Shown: positions 34,501 to 45,774 of the stretch, piece by piece | How the letters are laid out: every line of letters starts with the position of its first letter | How positions within the stretch are numbered: the first letter of the stretch is position 1 | Assembly: GCF_024139115.2 (NCBI RefSeq) | Contig: NC_085140.1 | Location: 26,691,956-26,755,955 of the forward strand | Direction of reading: 5' to 3' | From: Armigeres subalbatus | Taxonomy: Eukaryota > Arthropoda > Insecta > Diptera > Culicidae | DNA length: 64,000 nucleotides | Position numbers and translations under genes: made by a program | Notes under the pieces: generated by a model | Databases searched by the model: none | What the model saw: the letters and a program-made list of their open reading frames with translations, nothing else | Told to the model about the DNA's origin: nothing

Positions 34501-36790
34501 CTTCTTTTTGTCGTCTTCTTCGCCTTCGAATTCTTCACTAGATTCGTGTTCGTGATCATGATCGTGGTCATGGTCGTGATCATGATCGTGCTCATGATCA
34601 TGCTCGTGATCGTGATCATCGCCTTCGTGGTCTTCCTCGGAGCTACGCTCTTCGTGGTCACCATGTTCACCACTAGCGTCTCGTTTTCCATGCGACTTTG
34701 TTTCATTTGTCTTCTCTTGCTTCTTATCTATCGCCGGTTCTGCGGATCGTTTCTTCTTGCTATCTTCTGGCTCTTCGAACAAGGCTTGCAAGTCTTTGGC
34801 TACCTTTTCGTTGGTCCCCGAAGTTCCAGCTTCCGGTTTGGGCGATCGCTTTGCCACCGGAAAGCGCTTCTTCCGTGTCGCCGGTAGCCACGGAAGTAAT
34901 GGAAGCGTCCGTTTTCTTTCTTCCATCGGTGGACCGTAGTACATGGCTGCGGCTTCCGATTGCGAAATCGTTGGGTAGCCTTGTCGCTTATCATAGTACT
35001 GACCACCGAGGGCAGCTTCCTCCGCCGCTGCTCGATCTTCGTCGAACAGCTCCTGCTCGATTTCATTTTCCTGTTGCTGGTACTTTTCCCACAGCTGTCT
35101 CAGTTGATCTAAATATTTGGCCTCTCGTTCGATGTTGGCCTGGCGGTCGATTTCTTTTAGGAAATCATTAGACAAATCCGGTCGAGGTTGGAATGATTTT
35201 TCCATTTCGCGCTCCCGAAACACGGTTGGGTACGGGGGCAGTTCGGAAAGGGCTGCGAACAAGTGAGATAAATAGACTTCATTATAACTGTGAATAGCTT
35301 TCAAAGAGATTGGTTATGGAAATCAAAAGCACCGAACGCCTGGCGGGGCTTCTCGCATGGTTTCGCAAAGTGCGTTTGAATTCGATTGTTCGACTCCTTC
35401 CTCCGCCGTCACGTGTTTTACGCAGATGATTCGGGATGACGACAGACGGTGCGGATGGAATTTGAGTGGTTTCCTCGAAAAGGACCGACCGTTCACGGAA
35501 TAATGACGAGGATGTGATAATGAATGCTTGTGCTATTTATCGGCTTGATAATGAATCTCGATAGGCGTTTATTGTTTGAAGTTGCTCTTTCATATGTAGG
35601 CAGTAATCGTACCGAATGTGAGTAGAAGGGATACTATTCCATTCATTTCTGAAAAAGTAGTCGATTTGTTTTTCGTTCCTTCGTTAGGATAGGTAGGATG
35701 CGAGGAGGAAACGAAACATTTACTCTATGTGCATCGATTGGAATTAAAATTTAAAATAGAGTAGCATTTTCGTATACAAATGGGAATTTAAATGGAATCC
35801 TTGTATTGGTGTTCATTAGAAAGAAAGGGATCGTTTCCTCGAGGAATGCGCACACAGTTAGAATAAAAATAATTTCGAAAATTCTCATTTAACTTTTCAA
35901 AAGGACCTAAATAACATTTTTTAATGAATTAAATTAAGTACTACAATTAAAAGCTTTCATAATGGTCTGTTGATTGCAATATTCAAATAATTTTATGAAA
36001 AAACTTTTACTAAGGTCCTATTGAAAAGTTAAGCGGGAATTATTAAATGTCTGTGAAAACTCTTCAGACCCCAATATTTAATTGACACAACAATCCTTTC
36101 ATACCATGGGTTTGCAAAGGCAACCAAAAAATCAAGTATCAAATCATTGCTCACATGCCCATAGCATAATATTCTATTTCCAGGTGTAATATGATTGATG
36201 AACGATTTAATTGCAAACTGCAGACAGCTGTAAATCATATCTGATACGAAAGCAATCACTTACCATCCCTTTCGCGGAAAACGGACCGTTTGCGTGCCTC
36301 CAGCTCATACGGATCGTACGGAGCCTCGTCCAGGTCGTCATCTCGTCGCAAATAGCTGGCCAGAATCTTGTTCCATTGCTGCCGATTCGGCCGGTATGCG
36401 GGTTGTTCATCGGAAGCTGCCCACGTAATAGAATGTTAATGCTTTCGGTATTTAATTGCGTTGAGCAGTCACCAGTGCAGTGGTGAGGGATACTCACGTT
36501 CGGGCCAATATCCTTCATCGTCCAATGATTCGCCGTTGCCTTCTTCCTGCAGGGCTAGCTGGGCTTCACGCCGATGAAGAGCATCCACGGCGGCCTAGAA
36601 TGGAAAGAATGGATGCCGGCAAAGTTCGAAATGCAAATGAGTTGAAAAACCACAGGAATGTTTGCTCCTAAACAGCGAATCGTTTGGAATTCGTATGAAG
36701 GATACGCACCTGAAGCGAGTAGGGAGAGTGCTGGGTGGCCAACGCCACCCCTAAACATAGAACCACCGAGATGTAGATCAGCAGTGCCAT
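28525..36790 (-). CDS. Secreted acidic prohormone-like precursor, eight exons, 719 aa
   Basis: Minus-strand exons 36790-36710, 36594-36498, 36416-36264, 35252-34197, 34141-33904, 33750-33545, 28919-28795 and 28728-28525. All junctions are GT-AG, phases match and the coding total is 2160 nt. Signal peptide MALLIYISVVLCLGVALA. The middle is very acidic with many possible convertase sites: RKR (101-103), KR (199-200), RKR (223-225), RKKR (237-240), KR (245-246), KKKR (276-279) and KK/RR around SIQWNKYFGID (392-402). A His/Asp/Glu tract (HDHEHDHD..., about 322-345) may bind metal ions. The C-terminal residues 612-719 hold ten cysteines (NECPLL...CGAHQLCYLC...CEGQSSC...ECSKNPC), possibly five disulfides. 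This resembles a neuropeptide or granin-type secretory precursor; the orthologue is not recognised. Intron 6 (4.6 kb) contains a 2.5-kb tandem array. Confidence 0.85.
29028..29275 (+). mobile_element. tRNA-derived SINE (second family), split by a MITE
   Basis: Head 'ttgccgtgcggtaagagcgcgg' (A-box-like), then a MITE (29054-29236), then 'ctacaaaacaagaccatgctgagggtggctgggttcgatt' (B box). Other copies of this family are at 45775-45880 (minus) and 48888-49060. The body is replaced by the 23-bp array. Confidence 0.65.
29054..29236. mobile_element. 183-bp MITE, CAAGATTTTTT ends, 8-bp TSD
   Basis: TSD AGCGCGGC at 29046-29053 and 29237-29244. Ends CAAGATTTTTTTTATGTACA and the inverse ...TATATAAAAAAATCTTG, followed inward by 'ggttatccgactt' in mirrored form. 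A minimal relative lies at 40198-40229. Confidence 0.85.
29291..31822. repeat. Tandem array of a roughly 23-bp unit, about 110 copies, in intron 6
   Basis: Core GCCTCCTTTCAAGAGGC followed by TCAGAA, TCGGAA or shortened links (TCAGA, TCAG, TCAA), so units run 20-24 bp. Both edges (29320-29390, 31555-31820) carry the TCGG variant and the centre carries the TCAG variants. The core is an imperfect inverted repeat (GCCTC...GAGGC). No stop codon arises on the plus strand, so a 634-codon and a 246-codon frame appear by arithmetic and are not genes. The copy number is an estimate from length. Confidence 0.95.
31830..33540. other. Intron 6 remainder: repeat scraps, no exon
   Basis: Holds an RTE-like 3' tail scrap (32140-32205, 'agacttttatgt' and 'accactccggtcttag'). 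A degenerate 'atcagaatccgaga' repeat lies at 32370-32500 and a palindromic MITE at 32513-32615. A perfect 10-bp stem hairpin (CATCCAGGAC...GTCCTGGATG) is at 33172-33199. No splice-compatible exon was seen. Confidence 0.55.
32513..32615. mobile_element. About 100-bp palindromic MITE
   Basis: 'agttcctttaagagta' on the left and 'tactcttaaaggaact' on the right, with 'cgcttaatcagct' against 'agctgcttaagcg' inside. Outer ends 'ccagtaac' and 'gttacttgg' are also mirrored. The TSD is unclear. Confidence 0.65.
35876..36046. mobile_element. About 170-bp MITE in intron 3 of the prohormone-like gene
   Basis: 'aattctcatttaacttttca' then 'aaggacct' on the left are mirrored by 'aggtcctattgaaaagttaa' then 'gcgggaatt' on the right. 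AT-rich interior, no frame. Confidence 0.6.
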
Positions 36791-37187
36791 GCTGCAGCGA
36801 TTCCTGTGAGTGGATGGAGAGAAGTGGAGATATTCAGTATCACAAGTAGGTGGATATTTACGATTCGACGTCAGGAATTTGTGTCTTTCGGCTTCCTACA
36901 TCCTTTCACAGTCCGACTAAAGTAGGTCGCAAAGTCTTTCTCCCATGGGACTATTTCTTTAGCGGAAAATTTACCTATTACTTATGGATTTATTGCTTAG
37001 CATTATTTTTCGTGTTGAATCAAGTGGAGTTGGAAAATTGATACTGAACTAGTATCACTTAATTGGGAATTATTTATAGGCGATTATTTGCCTTTTACGA
37101 ATGAATAACTTTTTGCTTTTCTCCTGCAACAAAGTTTCACCGAAATACTGTAGAATTACTCCAAAATAGAATTTTTGATAGGAGGCC

Positions 37188-37262
37188 CGGAGACCCATAG
37201 TGTTATATACCGATCGACTCAGATTGACGAACTGAGATGATGTCTGTATGTGTGTATTAGTC
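37188..37262. repeat. Interspersed repeat, 'gacccatagtgttatatacc' family
   Basis: 'gagacccatagtgttatata' then 'ccgatcgactcag...gaactgag' and 'gtctgt' repeats. A second copy is at 46055-46143, where it grades into (TG)n. Nature unknown. Confidence 0.6.
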
Positions 37263-38219
37263 ATTTTTTTAAATCAATGGTTTTTTGAAACATTTTGGGG
37301 TTCAATATAACTGCAGAATTTTGGCCCGATTAGTTTCTCCCTCGCTTTTTGCATCGCAATTGAAGTTTGAATGGAAATTAGTATGGGAAAACGTATATTT
37401 TGGCATTTTTGCTTCTAGACGTTTCAGACGTCACTTGGTTCGTAGTGACATATTGCGTTAAAGTATAACCCAAAGGATACCGAGAAACTTTGCTAAGGAA
37501 GGTACGTTGCAAGAACGTTCACAAAAAGTTAGAACGCATCGAAGATTGATTATTCAGGAATCAGGGTATGGGCAATAAATAAATATAAAATTTCCACAAA
37601 CAGTTGAGAATTTTCTACAAAACAAAAATAAATCAGCACTTTTAAAAGCAAAACTTGCATTTGTAAAATAAGAATTTTTCTTAAAGAAATCAAAATTTTC
37701 CACAGAAAAAAATACATAATTTCCATAAATAAATCAATATTAGCAATAAACAATTCTAAATTTTCACAAAAAAAATATTTTTTTTTCCACAAAACATTAA
37801 AAACTTTCCACCAAAAAATTTATAAAGAGCAATTAAAAAATATGAAAATTTTCAAAAAGAAATATAAAATCCCAGAATAATCCACCTAGCGGTGATGGTG
37901 CCTTTCTCGTGTATTGCAAAATATGAGAGAGGTTAAAACTGCACTTTGGGGAGATAGATTCAGTTATTTTCATCAATTCACATTCATTTGCGTTCATTTA
38001 AATGCATTGCAGCAGCTTTGAAAAAAAAAAAATTGACCTTGAAATTTTTTTTCCAAGGGACCCTATAGCCTATACGTATACTTAGTATACGCGAAAGGCA
38101 AAAAGCAATAAAACTGATATTTTTTTCCATAGATGTCCCCTTCGTTTTATCAACTTTATTGCTTTTTAGTATTTTTTTTATGGAAATATTCTTATGTTTT
38201 TTTGCTCTTTATTGATTAC

Positions 38220-39715
38220 TAGCTGTATGTACCCGGCCTTGCTTGGAGTTGCCAGTTTGATTCGCAGTTTATTCACAATTGGAAAATAAATAAATCAATT
38301 GGTCAATTGATTAAAAGAAGGCAGATTTCATTTGAAAATATTGACTGATTTTGAAAAAGGGATCAAACCAAAAATCGCCTTATTCCGAGCAAACGTCTAA
38401 TTCTAAAGAAGGAAAAACAATTACCGATGTCTTATTCCGGGCAAACGTCTTTTTTTTAAAGAAGGTGTCACATTCACCATCCAGAAGGAAACACAAATCA
38501 TTGCCTTTCACTGGGCAAACCATGATATCGATGAAGGGTTGAGTTGATCGATAACTAAACAATACCACCCCCACACCCTCCTCTTTTCCATCCTTAACTA
38601 TTGTCGTCTCCTTAATATGAAGAATGTGTGTTCCAAATTTGGCTAAAATCGGCTAAGGGGAGATCAGAAGTTACTCTGAGGCGATTGAGAGCTGAACAAT
38701 GCCAGTCCCTCCCAGTGTTGGTAAAATCACTCATAAATCTCAATCAATGAGCGCTCCCGTGCGATCGAAATCGTCTGCGTTTTTAAAGGAATGCATCACG
38801 CTTGATTTTTTCATGCTAAAACGCACCATTTCACTCACTTGCCAAAAAATCATTTTGGTTTAAAAACGCATTTGAAATTAATTTGGGGGCAATTTATTGC
38901 TTATACATAAAAGAGTGTCTAACATTTTATGCGACAAACGTTAATTCACTGTTTTTAACGAAGGAGAACAAAAGAAATCCTACGATGATTCAAATGGATG
39001 ATTCAACTCATCCATGAGTTTTAGGTGCTGAGTTGGGTGCGTTTTAACTCACGCTTGATTTGAATCATCCATGAGTTTTGAGATTTTGAGTTTTTACCAA
39101 CGCTGGTCCCTCCACAACCTTCCCGTTTTCAAAATATCATCCCTAACCCATATCTTCGTCTTCCCACATACCCTCCCTCCCTCTTTTCCAAAGAACATTC
39201 CAAACACACCTGTCGTCGTCTCCTTAAGATAAAGAATGTGTTTTCCAAATTTGGTTGAAATCGGCTCCCTCTTCTACCAATGATCATTCCACCGCTTTGT
39301 TATTTTCTCCTTAGTATAGAGAATATGTGTACCAAATTTGGTTGAAATCGGTACAGGGGTTCATAATTTATTCTGAATTGCCCGTTTTCTGAACAATACC
39401 CCTCCCTCCAGACCCCTCCCCCTTTCCCAAATTACCCTCCCATACGATCGTCTCCTCATAGTGAATATGTGTACAAAATTTGGTTAAAATCGGTGATGGG
39501 AGTTGAAAGCTACATAGAATTGTTCGTTTTTTAAACAAAACCCTTACCACCCTCCTTCCCCCTTATCCATATGACCATTCCGTTTGTTAACTTCCCCTGA
39601 AGATAGAGAATGTGTGTACCAAATTTGGTTGAAATCCGCCAAGTGGTTCAGAAGTAGTTAGCGAACATACATACAAACATACATACATACATACATACAT
39701 ACATAAATACATACA
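38220..39715 (+). repeat. Widespread insect-type repeat with (CATA)n end, several tandem units
   Basis: Starts 'agctgtatgtacccggcctt', and contains at least four copies of 'gtgtaccaaatttggttgaa' with 'atcgg' after it (about 38625, 39240, 39325, 39470, 39615). Ends in a (CATA)n run at 39667-39714. A second start-like sequence, 'agctgacccggcgaacttt', lies at 43050. Family not named with confidence. Confidence 0.6.
38713..39105. mobile_element. hAT-type MITE, 393 bp
   Basis: Perfect 8-bp TSD GTCCCTCC at 38705-38712 and 39106-39113. Ends CAGTGTTGGTAAAA and TTTTTACCAACGCTG. Subterminal 'catgagttt' and 'actcat' motifs repeat near both ends. Inserted in the (CATA)n repeat. Confidence 0.88.
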
Positions 39716-40078
39716 TATGTAGAAAGAAGAAAGATTTTGTGGAAAGTTCTTAATTTTTGATGGAAAAAATTTTTGATTGAACATTTTGTAATTGTTTATT
39801 GCTAATATTGATTTATTAATGGAAATTTTGTATTTTTTTTCGTGGAACATTGTGATTTATTCTAGAAAAATATTCTTTAATAATTGCAATTTTTGGGTTT
39901 AAAAGTACTAATTTATTTTGGTTTTGTGAAATTTTTTAAAATATTTATGGAAATTTTGCATTATTTGTGGAAATTTTATATTTATTTGTTGCTCATACCC
40001 TGATTTCTTTATTGGCAATTTCCTAATTTTTTATAAAAAAATTCTAATTCTTAATGGAAATATTATGTTGCTGCCCTG

Positions 40079-40170
40079 TTTAATCCACCTGGCGGTGGTT
40101 ATGCCTTTCTCGTGCATTGAAAAAATAGTATTTTGGCCATTACTTTTGAGCCCATAGTTCCATTTGTCCA
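40079..40170. repeat. Interspersed repeat, 'aatccacctagcggtg' family
   Basis: 'taatccacctggcggtggtt' then 'atgcctttctcgtgcatt' and 'tttggccattacttttgagcc'. Other copies begin at 37878 and 48286. No function is visible. Confidence 0.6.
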
Positions 40171-40197
40171 ATCTTCGATAGAAAACAATGGTAGACT

Positions 40198-40229
40198 CAA
40201 GATTTTTTTATGTACATAAAAAAATCTTG
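40198..40229. mobile_element. 32-bp TIR-only element, perfect palindrome with 8-bp TSD
   Basis: CAAGATTTTTTTATGT followed directly by its exact reverse complement. Flanked by GGTAGACT at 40190-40197 and 40230-40237. The ends equal those of the 183-bp MITE at 29054-29236. Confidence 0.8.
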
Positions 40230-40329
40230 GGTAGACTATTCTGCGGCGAATGCGACTTGCAAGCAAATCGGTTAAGGATAAGTGCCTAAAAATTTGTCAA
40301 CGAGAAAATTTTTTCGAGCTACCCGAGCT

Positions 40330-40796
40330 ACCGTAGCCATTGCTCCGTATCGATAATCATCACAAGCCTTTTGTGGTGACATTTGAAACGATGATTGGAA
40401 TTCAGTAGGCCCTTTAGGTTTTGATTTTCGTTAATGTGACTTAATGCTGAATGCATTAATTTCTGCCGTTCGCTGGCACTAGAAATACTACAATAAGAGA
40501 TCGGCGAAGACGCCATCTTGTTTCCAATCGAACCGTCAAAAGCGGTTCCAATTCGAGTTGTTTACATTTTGCATCCATAAGAAGCAAGCAAAAAGTTCGA
40601 GTGCTGCCAGTCTTATTTTTAAGATATCATGCATTTTCATACGTTGCCATTTCGACAGTTTTTCACTCCGCCGGTCTCTGGTTATAGGGTTGCTAGCTGG
40701 GACGAATGTCTCTATGGGTGCAATATTATCGAGGCCGTAACCAATTTCTACTAACGAGTGTATTCCATTGTCCGAGATGTAGTCCCGATGAAACAA
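40330..40796 (-). other. Unassigned minus-strand open frames
   Basis: Two frames: 40516-40328 (MASSPISYCSISSASERQKL...) and 40796-40536 (MFHRDYISDNGIHSLVEIGY...). The first begins 50 bp downstream of the second on the minus strand. No domain is recognised. It could be an old gene fragment or repeat. Low confidence. Confidence 0.25.
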
Positions 40797-40799
40797 CGA

Positions 40800-41367
40800 T
40801 GCCTACCTATGAGGAAAAGACAGCCTTGGACAGCCTTGAGCTGCGAGACATAGAGAAAAAATTCAATTCTTTGCACGCGCAATGCTTCAGCGGCTATTTT
40901 CATCGCACGGAAGAAAACTTCAAATGAGATCCAACATCATTCTGGTCGTTCTTAAGAAGTCGTAAACAAACGAGCGGAATCCCTCAACGAATTAGTTACC
41001 ACGAAGTTATTGCCGAAACAATGCGCGAATCAGCTAATTTGTTCTCGTCTTTCTTTCGAAGCGTGCTAAGTAAAAACCGATCACCTTTTCTCCGGAAGAC
41101 GTCCGAGGTACGTCCGAGGTATAAATGACTCCAAAGGTGCTGGACCCGATCGTCTACCCCCGCTTTTCATCAAGAACTGTGCCGATTCACTGACTTTACC
41201 TGCGACTATTCTCTTTAATCGTTCTTTGGCGGAAGGTATATTTCCTAGTGCATGGAAATCTGCTGACTTCACTCCCGTACATAAAACTGGCAGTTTGCAC
41301 AACGTCGAAAATTACCGTAGAATCTCTATTTTGAGCTGTCTACCGAAGGTTTTTGAAAGTCTCGTTT
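40800..41367 (+). mobile_element. Jockey-like LINE fragment, linker and RT start
   Basis: Reads EENFK, DPTSFWSFLRSRKQ, ETMRESANLFSSFF, then KGAGPDRLPPLFIKNCADSL, FPSAWKSADFTPVHKTGS and VENYRRISILSCLPKVFESL, where the next repeat array cuts it off. A stop separates the first two pieces. It is the region before and at RT motif 1, with no catalytic core. Confidence 0.75.
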
Positions 41368-42245
41368 GACCGAAAGGGTCGTTTGGCCGAATGGGTCATT
41401 TAGGCGAAAGGGTCATTTCTAGGAACTTTTACAACTGTTTTAGTCAACTAACGTACTGAGCAGAAGGATTGGCTTGCGATCTAGTAACGTCAGTTGAACG
41501 CAATATATGAGTCGTTTCAAATGTTAAGGTCAAATACAGTTACGCCTATTTGAAAAAAGTTCCTAGATATAGCCGAAAGGCCAAAGTGTCACTCGGCCGA
41601 AAGGGTTATTTGGCCGAAAAGGTTATTAGGCCGAAAGGGTTATTTGGCCGAAAGTGTCATTCAGCCGAAAGGGACATTTGGCCGAATAGTACATTTGGCC
41701 AAATAGAGAGACGTCTCACTTCTCCCTCTTCATTTTTCTCTTCTAACTGTAAATAGTAAGAAGCGCGAAATGAGTAGTGAGACGTCTCACTACTCACTTT
41801 TTACAGCGAGAAGTGATAAATGAGGATTGAGAAGTGAGACGTCTCACTTCTCACTCATAGTTTTTCTCTTCTCTTTGTAAAAAGTGAGAAGAGAAAAATA
41901 AAGGGTGAGAAGTGAGACGTCTCTCTTCTTATCCTAATCTCTCACTTTTCAAATGAGCTAAATGACCTAATCGGCCAAATGACCTATTCAGCCAAATGAT
42001 CTTTTCAACCAAACGACCCTTTCGGCCAAAGGATTTTTTCGGCCAAACGATCCTTTCGGCGAAATGATCCTTGCGGCCAAACGACCCTTTCGGCCATACG
42101 ACCCTTTCGGCCAAATGACCTTTTCGACTAAACGAGCCTTTCGGCGTAATGACCCTTTTCGGCCAAATAACCATTTCGGCCAAACGACTCTTTCGGCCAA
42201 ATGACTTTCGCCCAAGTGGCATTCGGCCAAATGACCCTTCCCCTT
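41367..42245. repeat. Giant inverted array of 'ttggccgaaagggtca' units with palindromic centre
   Basis: 41367-41705 holds forward units of about 18-21 bp (TTTGGCCGAAAGGGTCA and variants). 41955-42240 holds the same units inverted (TGACCCTTTCGGCCAAA). The centre (41706-41945) contains four copies of the palindrome GAGACGTCTC, each flanked by 'agaagtgagacgtctcactt'-like text, spaced about 66-68 bp. Open frames here are repeat artefacts. Confidence 0.85.
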
Positions 42246-42260
42246 GTAAATAATGTGAGT

Positions 42261-42536
42261 TTAACGAAAACAAACAAACGCAGTTCTCAAATAAGTGCAC
42301 ACAGAATAAACAATCACAGCCCAATTACACGTAATTGCTACAACCTCGTCGAGTCTATTCCGTGCCCGTTTATATCGTGCCTCGTGCGCCCTTGTGTGGT
42401 GTTGCTGCAATCTTGCCCACGCGGCATTCTTATCCTCCACTAACAGCTCACATTTGCTTTCATACCAGTCGTTTCTCTGATCCTTCTGAAGTTGCTCGAG
42501 TGCGCGTTTGATCAGGTTTTCGTTCAGCAAGCAGAA
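42261..42536 (-). mobile_element. RTE-like LINE linker fragment
   Basis: Minus-strand text LLNENLIKRALEQLQKDQRN... AAWARLQQHHTRAHEARYKRARNRLDE resembles the segment between endonuclease and RT in the RTE-like copies here. Both sides are truncated. Confidence 0.5.
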
Positions 42537-43046
42537 CGTTTGTGAGATCTGGTCACCATATGATTTATTGCCCGAACTTCTTTAAACATTGAAGTCGGTT
42601 TTTACGGTAGGGGTACGTTCCACGTAACCTAAATCCACGTAGAAAATCACGTAGGTAAATCCTAAAAACCACTTAAAAACGGCTTATTTGAAAAAAATTC
42701 AAATTCGGCGTAAAAGACCGCGAAAAGATTAGCTTGATTGACTGTACAGTGTACACTTCGTAGTTGCTAGTCATGGTTGGCCGAGAAACAACAAATATGC
42801 ACATAGCGTTCTTGGGATTAGAAAACTATTTTCTATGTACATGCTATGGGGTTTCATTAATTCCAGACCAATAACGATGGCAGCCACGTTGCCACAGTCA
42901 AATTTAAGATTTTGGAGTGGAAAATTAGTTCGACGCTCATTGTTACAAGATACCGAAGAATCTTCTGCATCTCCGTGAGAACCACGGGAAAGGGATAGTT
43001 GGTCAGATGAGAGGTAATCGACTAAATAGCAATTTTGTATGAATAT

Positions 43047-44230
43047 GCTAGCTGACCCGGCGAACTTTGCGTCGCCTTAAATTGATCAAATTTTGTTATA
43101 TGTTTTGCAAACAAAATTTATCAAGAAAACAAATAGGTTCTTTAGAATGATTTTGTACTTTTTTACAGTTTCATCATACCATTTTTTCTATTAATTGAGT
43201 AAACCATCAAACATTAGCACAAATGATAATGCTAACTTAGTATTTTATATACAGATGATCAAGATTTGAAATTCTCATAAAAAATGTACGAAAAACCATT
43301 TTACGAAGTGATTGGATTTAAATTTTCAACTTTTTCCGGTTTCATCGTAAATGGAAGAAATGCTCAAATTGTTTTATATCTAGAACCGTTCATCAGACAA
43401 GTCTATCAGTCTATAACTGGAATTCTTATTGATAGTGAATTCATTAAAATTATTGCATACACAGATAAAGTTACAATTATTAAACGATCAGATTTAAAAT
43501 TTGATACAGTCTTAAAAATAGCATAACATTAGTAAATGTAGAAGAAAATTTAAAAGCCTTGTTTATAAAACAAATTTTGTACGGTTCAAAATCAATCTTG
43601 GATCAACATCGCTATACAATACAAATCCATCGATTATTGGAATACGGTTGCCTTTATATACGATTCATTGTTATTCAGAGAGAAATATGTATGTTCCAAA
43701 GATTGTACATATTGAAATTTCCAAATTACGATTGGCTTGCTGTTTGGGAAAATTTTAGTGAAAACTTCCTTAGCTCATACGCTTAATCAATGATATATAT
43801 AATTTCGAATGATATCTATGTTAACAAAGCAAAATATAAAGTCAGGGGTCAAACGGAACACATTTGTGACATATGTAACAAAATTGATACGAATCTGCAT
43901 AGGATCAGAGAATATTCATATTCTAAAGAAATATGGAATTGGATTGAACAAATAATTAAAAGTCAGATGAAAATTGATATGAGCTTTTCCGTGTATTATC
44001 CGATATTCCATGTATTAAGTATCCGATATAATACTAGAAAGATGATATTGCTCTCAAACGATTATTAGAAACTATTTTATCGAAATTCATACCGTCATTC
44101 TGTACGCTGTACATTTTTCAACAAGATCATGCTATTATATCCGCATCGTCCAACCAAGACCCATATTTTTCACGTCAATCTAAAGCTGTTGAGCGTAATG
44201 CTTACGAAGCAAGACTTACTGGAGAAAAGT
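43047..44230 (+). mobile_element. Decayed LINE, late RT region, AT-rich
   Basis: In separate frames: LYLEPFIRQVYQSITGILID followed by KIIAYTDKVTI (a decayed RT motif C, YADD to YTDK), then NYDWLAVWENFSENFL, then EHICDICNKIDTNLHRIREY and SKEIWNWIEQIIKS (C-terminal zinc-finger-like and 'IW' region). Frames break at about 43530 and 43790. The style resembles CR1/L1-like LINEs. Preceded by 'agctgacccggcgaacttt'. Confidence 0.55.
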
Positions 44231-44269
44231 CGTTCCACCACCCACCCCAAGCACTTTAGGCTTTAATCA

Positions 44270-45760
44270 TGACAGCCTGCAGCCTGGCACAATCCCATTA
44301 GATACGCTTTTATTTCGCACCAATTCATGCTTTCAGCCAGCATTTATCATTCCCACAATCACCCTCTATATTCGATCTCATGATTGCTTATAATAAATCA
44401 TCTGCCAATTACTTTGCAAAGAGTTCTTCAAGTTTTCTCAATACGATTTTTTTTTATATTTTGGCCTCAACTTGGATAACTCTAATAAAAAATGAATCTT
44501 TTTTCAAGTTTTGTAATTGTTTCTGACCTTGAGTTTGGAAAGACTTTAACTCATTGAACTAATCATTTAAGCACTAATCCTTCCGATTGACTTTATATAA
44601 ATCATTGCTGCTTCAGTTCATCCTCTGATGCCACGGAAACATGCACTTTGAAATTTTATCCTGGTTGAACTCTCAAGAGTGGAACCTGTTGAACAATACC
44701 CGGCACGGTACACGCGCATGACATTGACAGTCAACCAAAGCAAGCTTTTGCCATTTCAACTTTTATGATTTCTCAGAACCACGGGGAATAACGGCGATAC
44801 CATGGTCGACAGAGCCTTCCTTGAGTGGCACGAAGGAACATCTCCAGCCTCAACAAGGCAAATTATAATCGACACAAGCAATGCACTCACAACTCGAGAC
44901 AAATTCATCCAGAGCCCCGGGGAGGTTTGTGTTTTCAAACAAATGGGAACATGCTACGCCTCTTCTCGAACGCCGTACGAAGGAAATTAGGAAAACAAAT
45001 GGAATTCAAACAACCCGAGTTGCTTGGAGATTTCAGTGGGTACTTCCTGTCGGATTGAGTTTGCTACCACAGAGAAGTATCGTTGCTCGGGAAAAATATT
45101 AGGAGCGATGTAAAATTGATCACTCTGAATTCATGTTATAACAATTTTCGGCGATACACGTAGCTCTACTGTCATAGAATTTAAGATTTCCTAGTTGCTA
45201 AATTTTTTCGTGCATGATAAGAAAATTATTTTGAGCTTTTTAGTGGAATGTCTTCACTTGTCATAAGACGAGTTTATACAATCCCATTGAATTCCACCAC
45301 TTAAGTCTTATGACAAGTGTTTTCGTGCATGCTACAACGAAGAAACAGAAAACAATGTTTTGGCAATTTCGCATTATACCGTGAGGGACCGAAATCCGTA
45401 CAGCACCGAAGTGCGTCCATCTTATGAGATATCAACAAATTGAAGAGTAATTGATTGATAGTTTATCTTATCCTGTTCATACGCTTGTCGTTGAGAATTT
45501 TGGCCATTCAAATAAAAAGTAGGCCTTTAAATAAAATTAACAAAAATCAAAAACAAATCTTCACCCTGCAAACAGGCGCCATTTTTCGCGTAGTTACCAT
45601 GATTGTTCTAAAAGTGCCTGTGTTTGAATTGCAATTTGCAATGTATAAAGTAATGTCAGCAGAATAGAAATCAAACGGATCTCTTCTTAAGGTGTGTATT
45701 GAACTGTATAAGTAGTAATCTAGTAAATTGGTGTGCTTTAATTTAAATATCAATATTTCC
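44270..45760. other. Intergenic; one shared repeat, no gene
   Basis: AT-rich. 45222-45305 matches the inverted 11404-11495 repeat. Open frames at 44802-45102 overlap in three frames with no recognised content; they could be an old retroelement. Confidence 0.4.
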
Positions 45761-45774
45761 AACTCAAAAATTTC

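Larger units (their letters stand above)
37560..40003. mobile_element. Large foldback-type element with about 320-bp AT-rich arms
   Basis: The left arm (37560-37870) and right arm (about 39715-40003) are inverted copies rich in 'aaattttccacaaa'. The tips read ATCAGGGTATGGGCAATAAA and the inverse TTTGTTGCTCATACCCTGAT. The interior holds other repeats, including 38220-39715 and a hAT MITE. No clear TSD and no transposase. Confidence 0.6.

Noticed and set aside
34546..35171. Plus-strand frames rich in Val/Ile/Met opposite the prohormone-like gene
   Set aside because: Antisense shadow of the His/Asp tract and neighbouring coding exon.
41550..42230. Frames with repeating FGRKxHLAERVIWPK text
   Set aside because: Translations of the 'ggccgaaagggtca' array, appearing on both strands as expected from inverted units.
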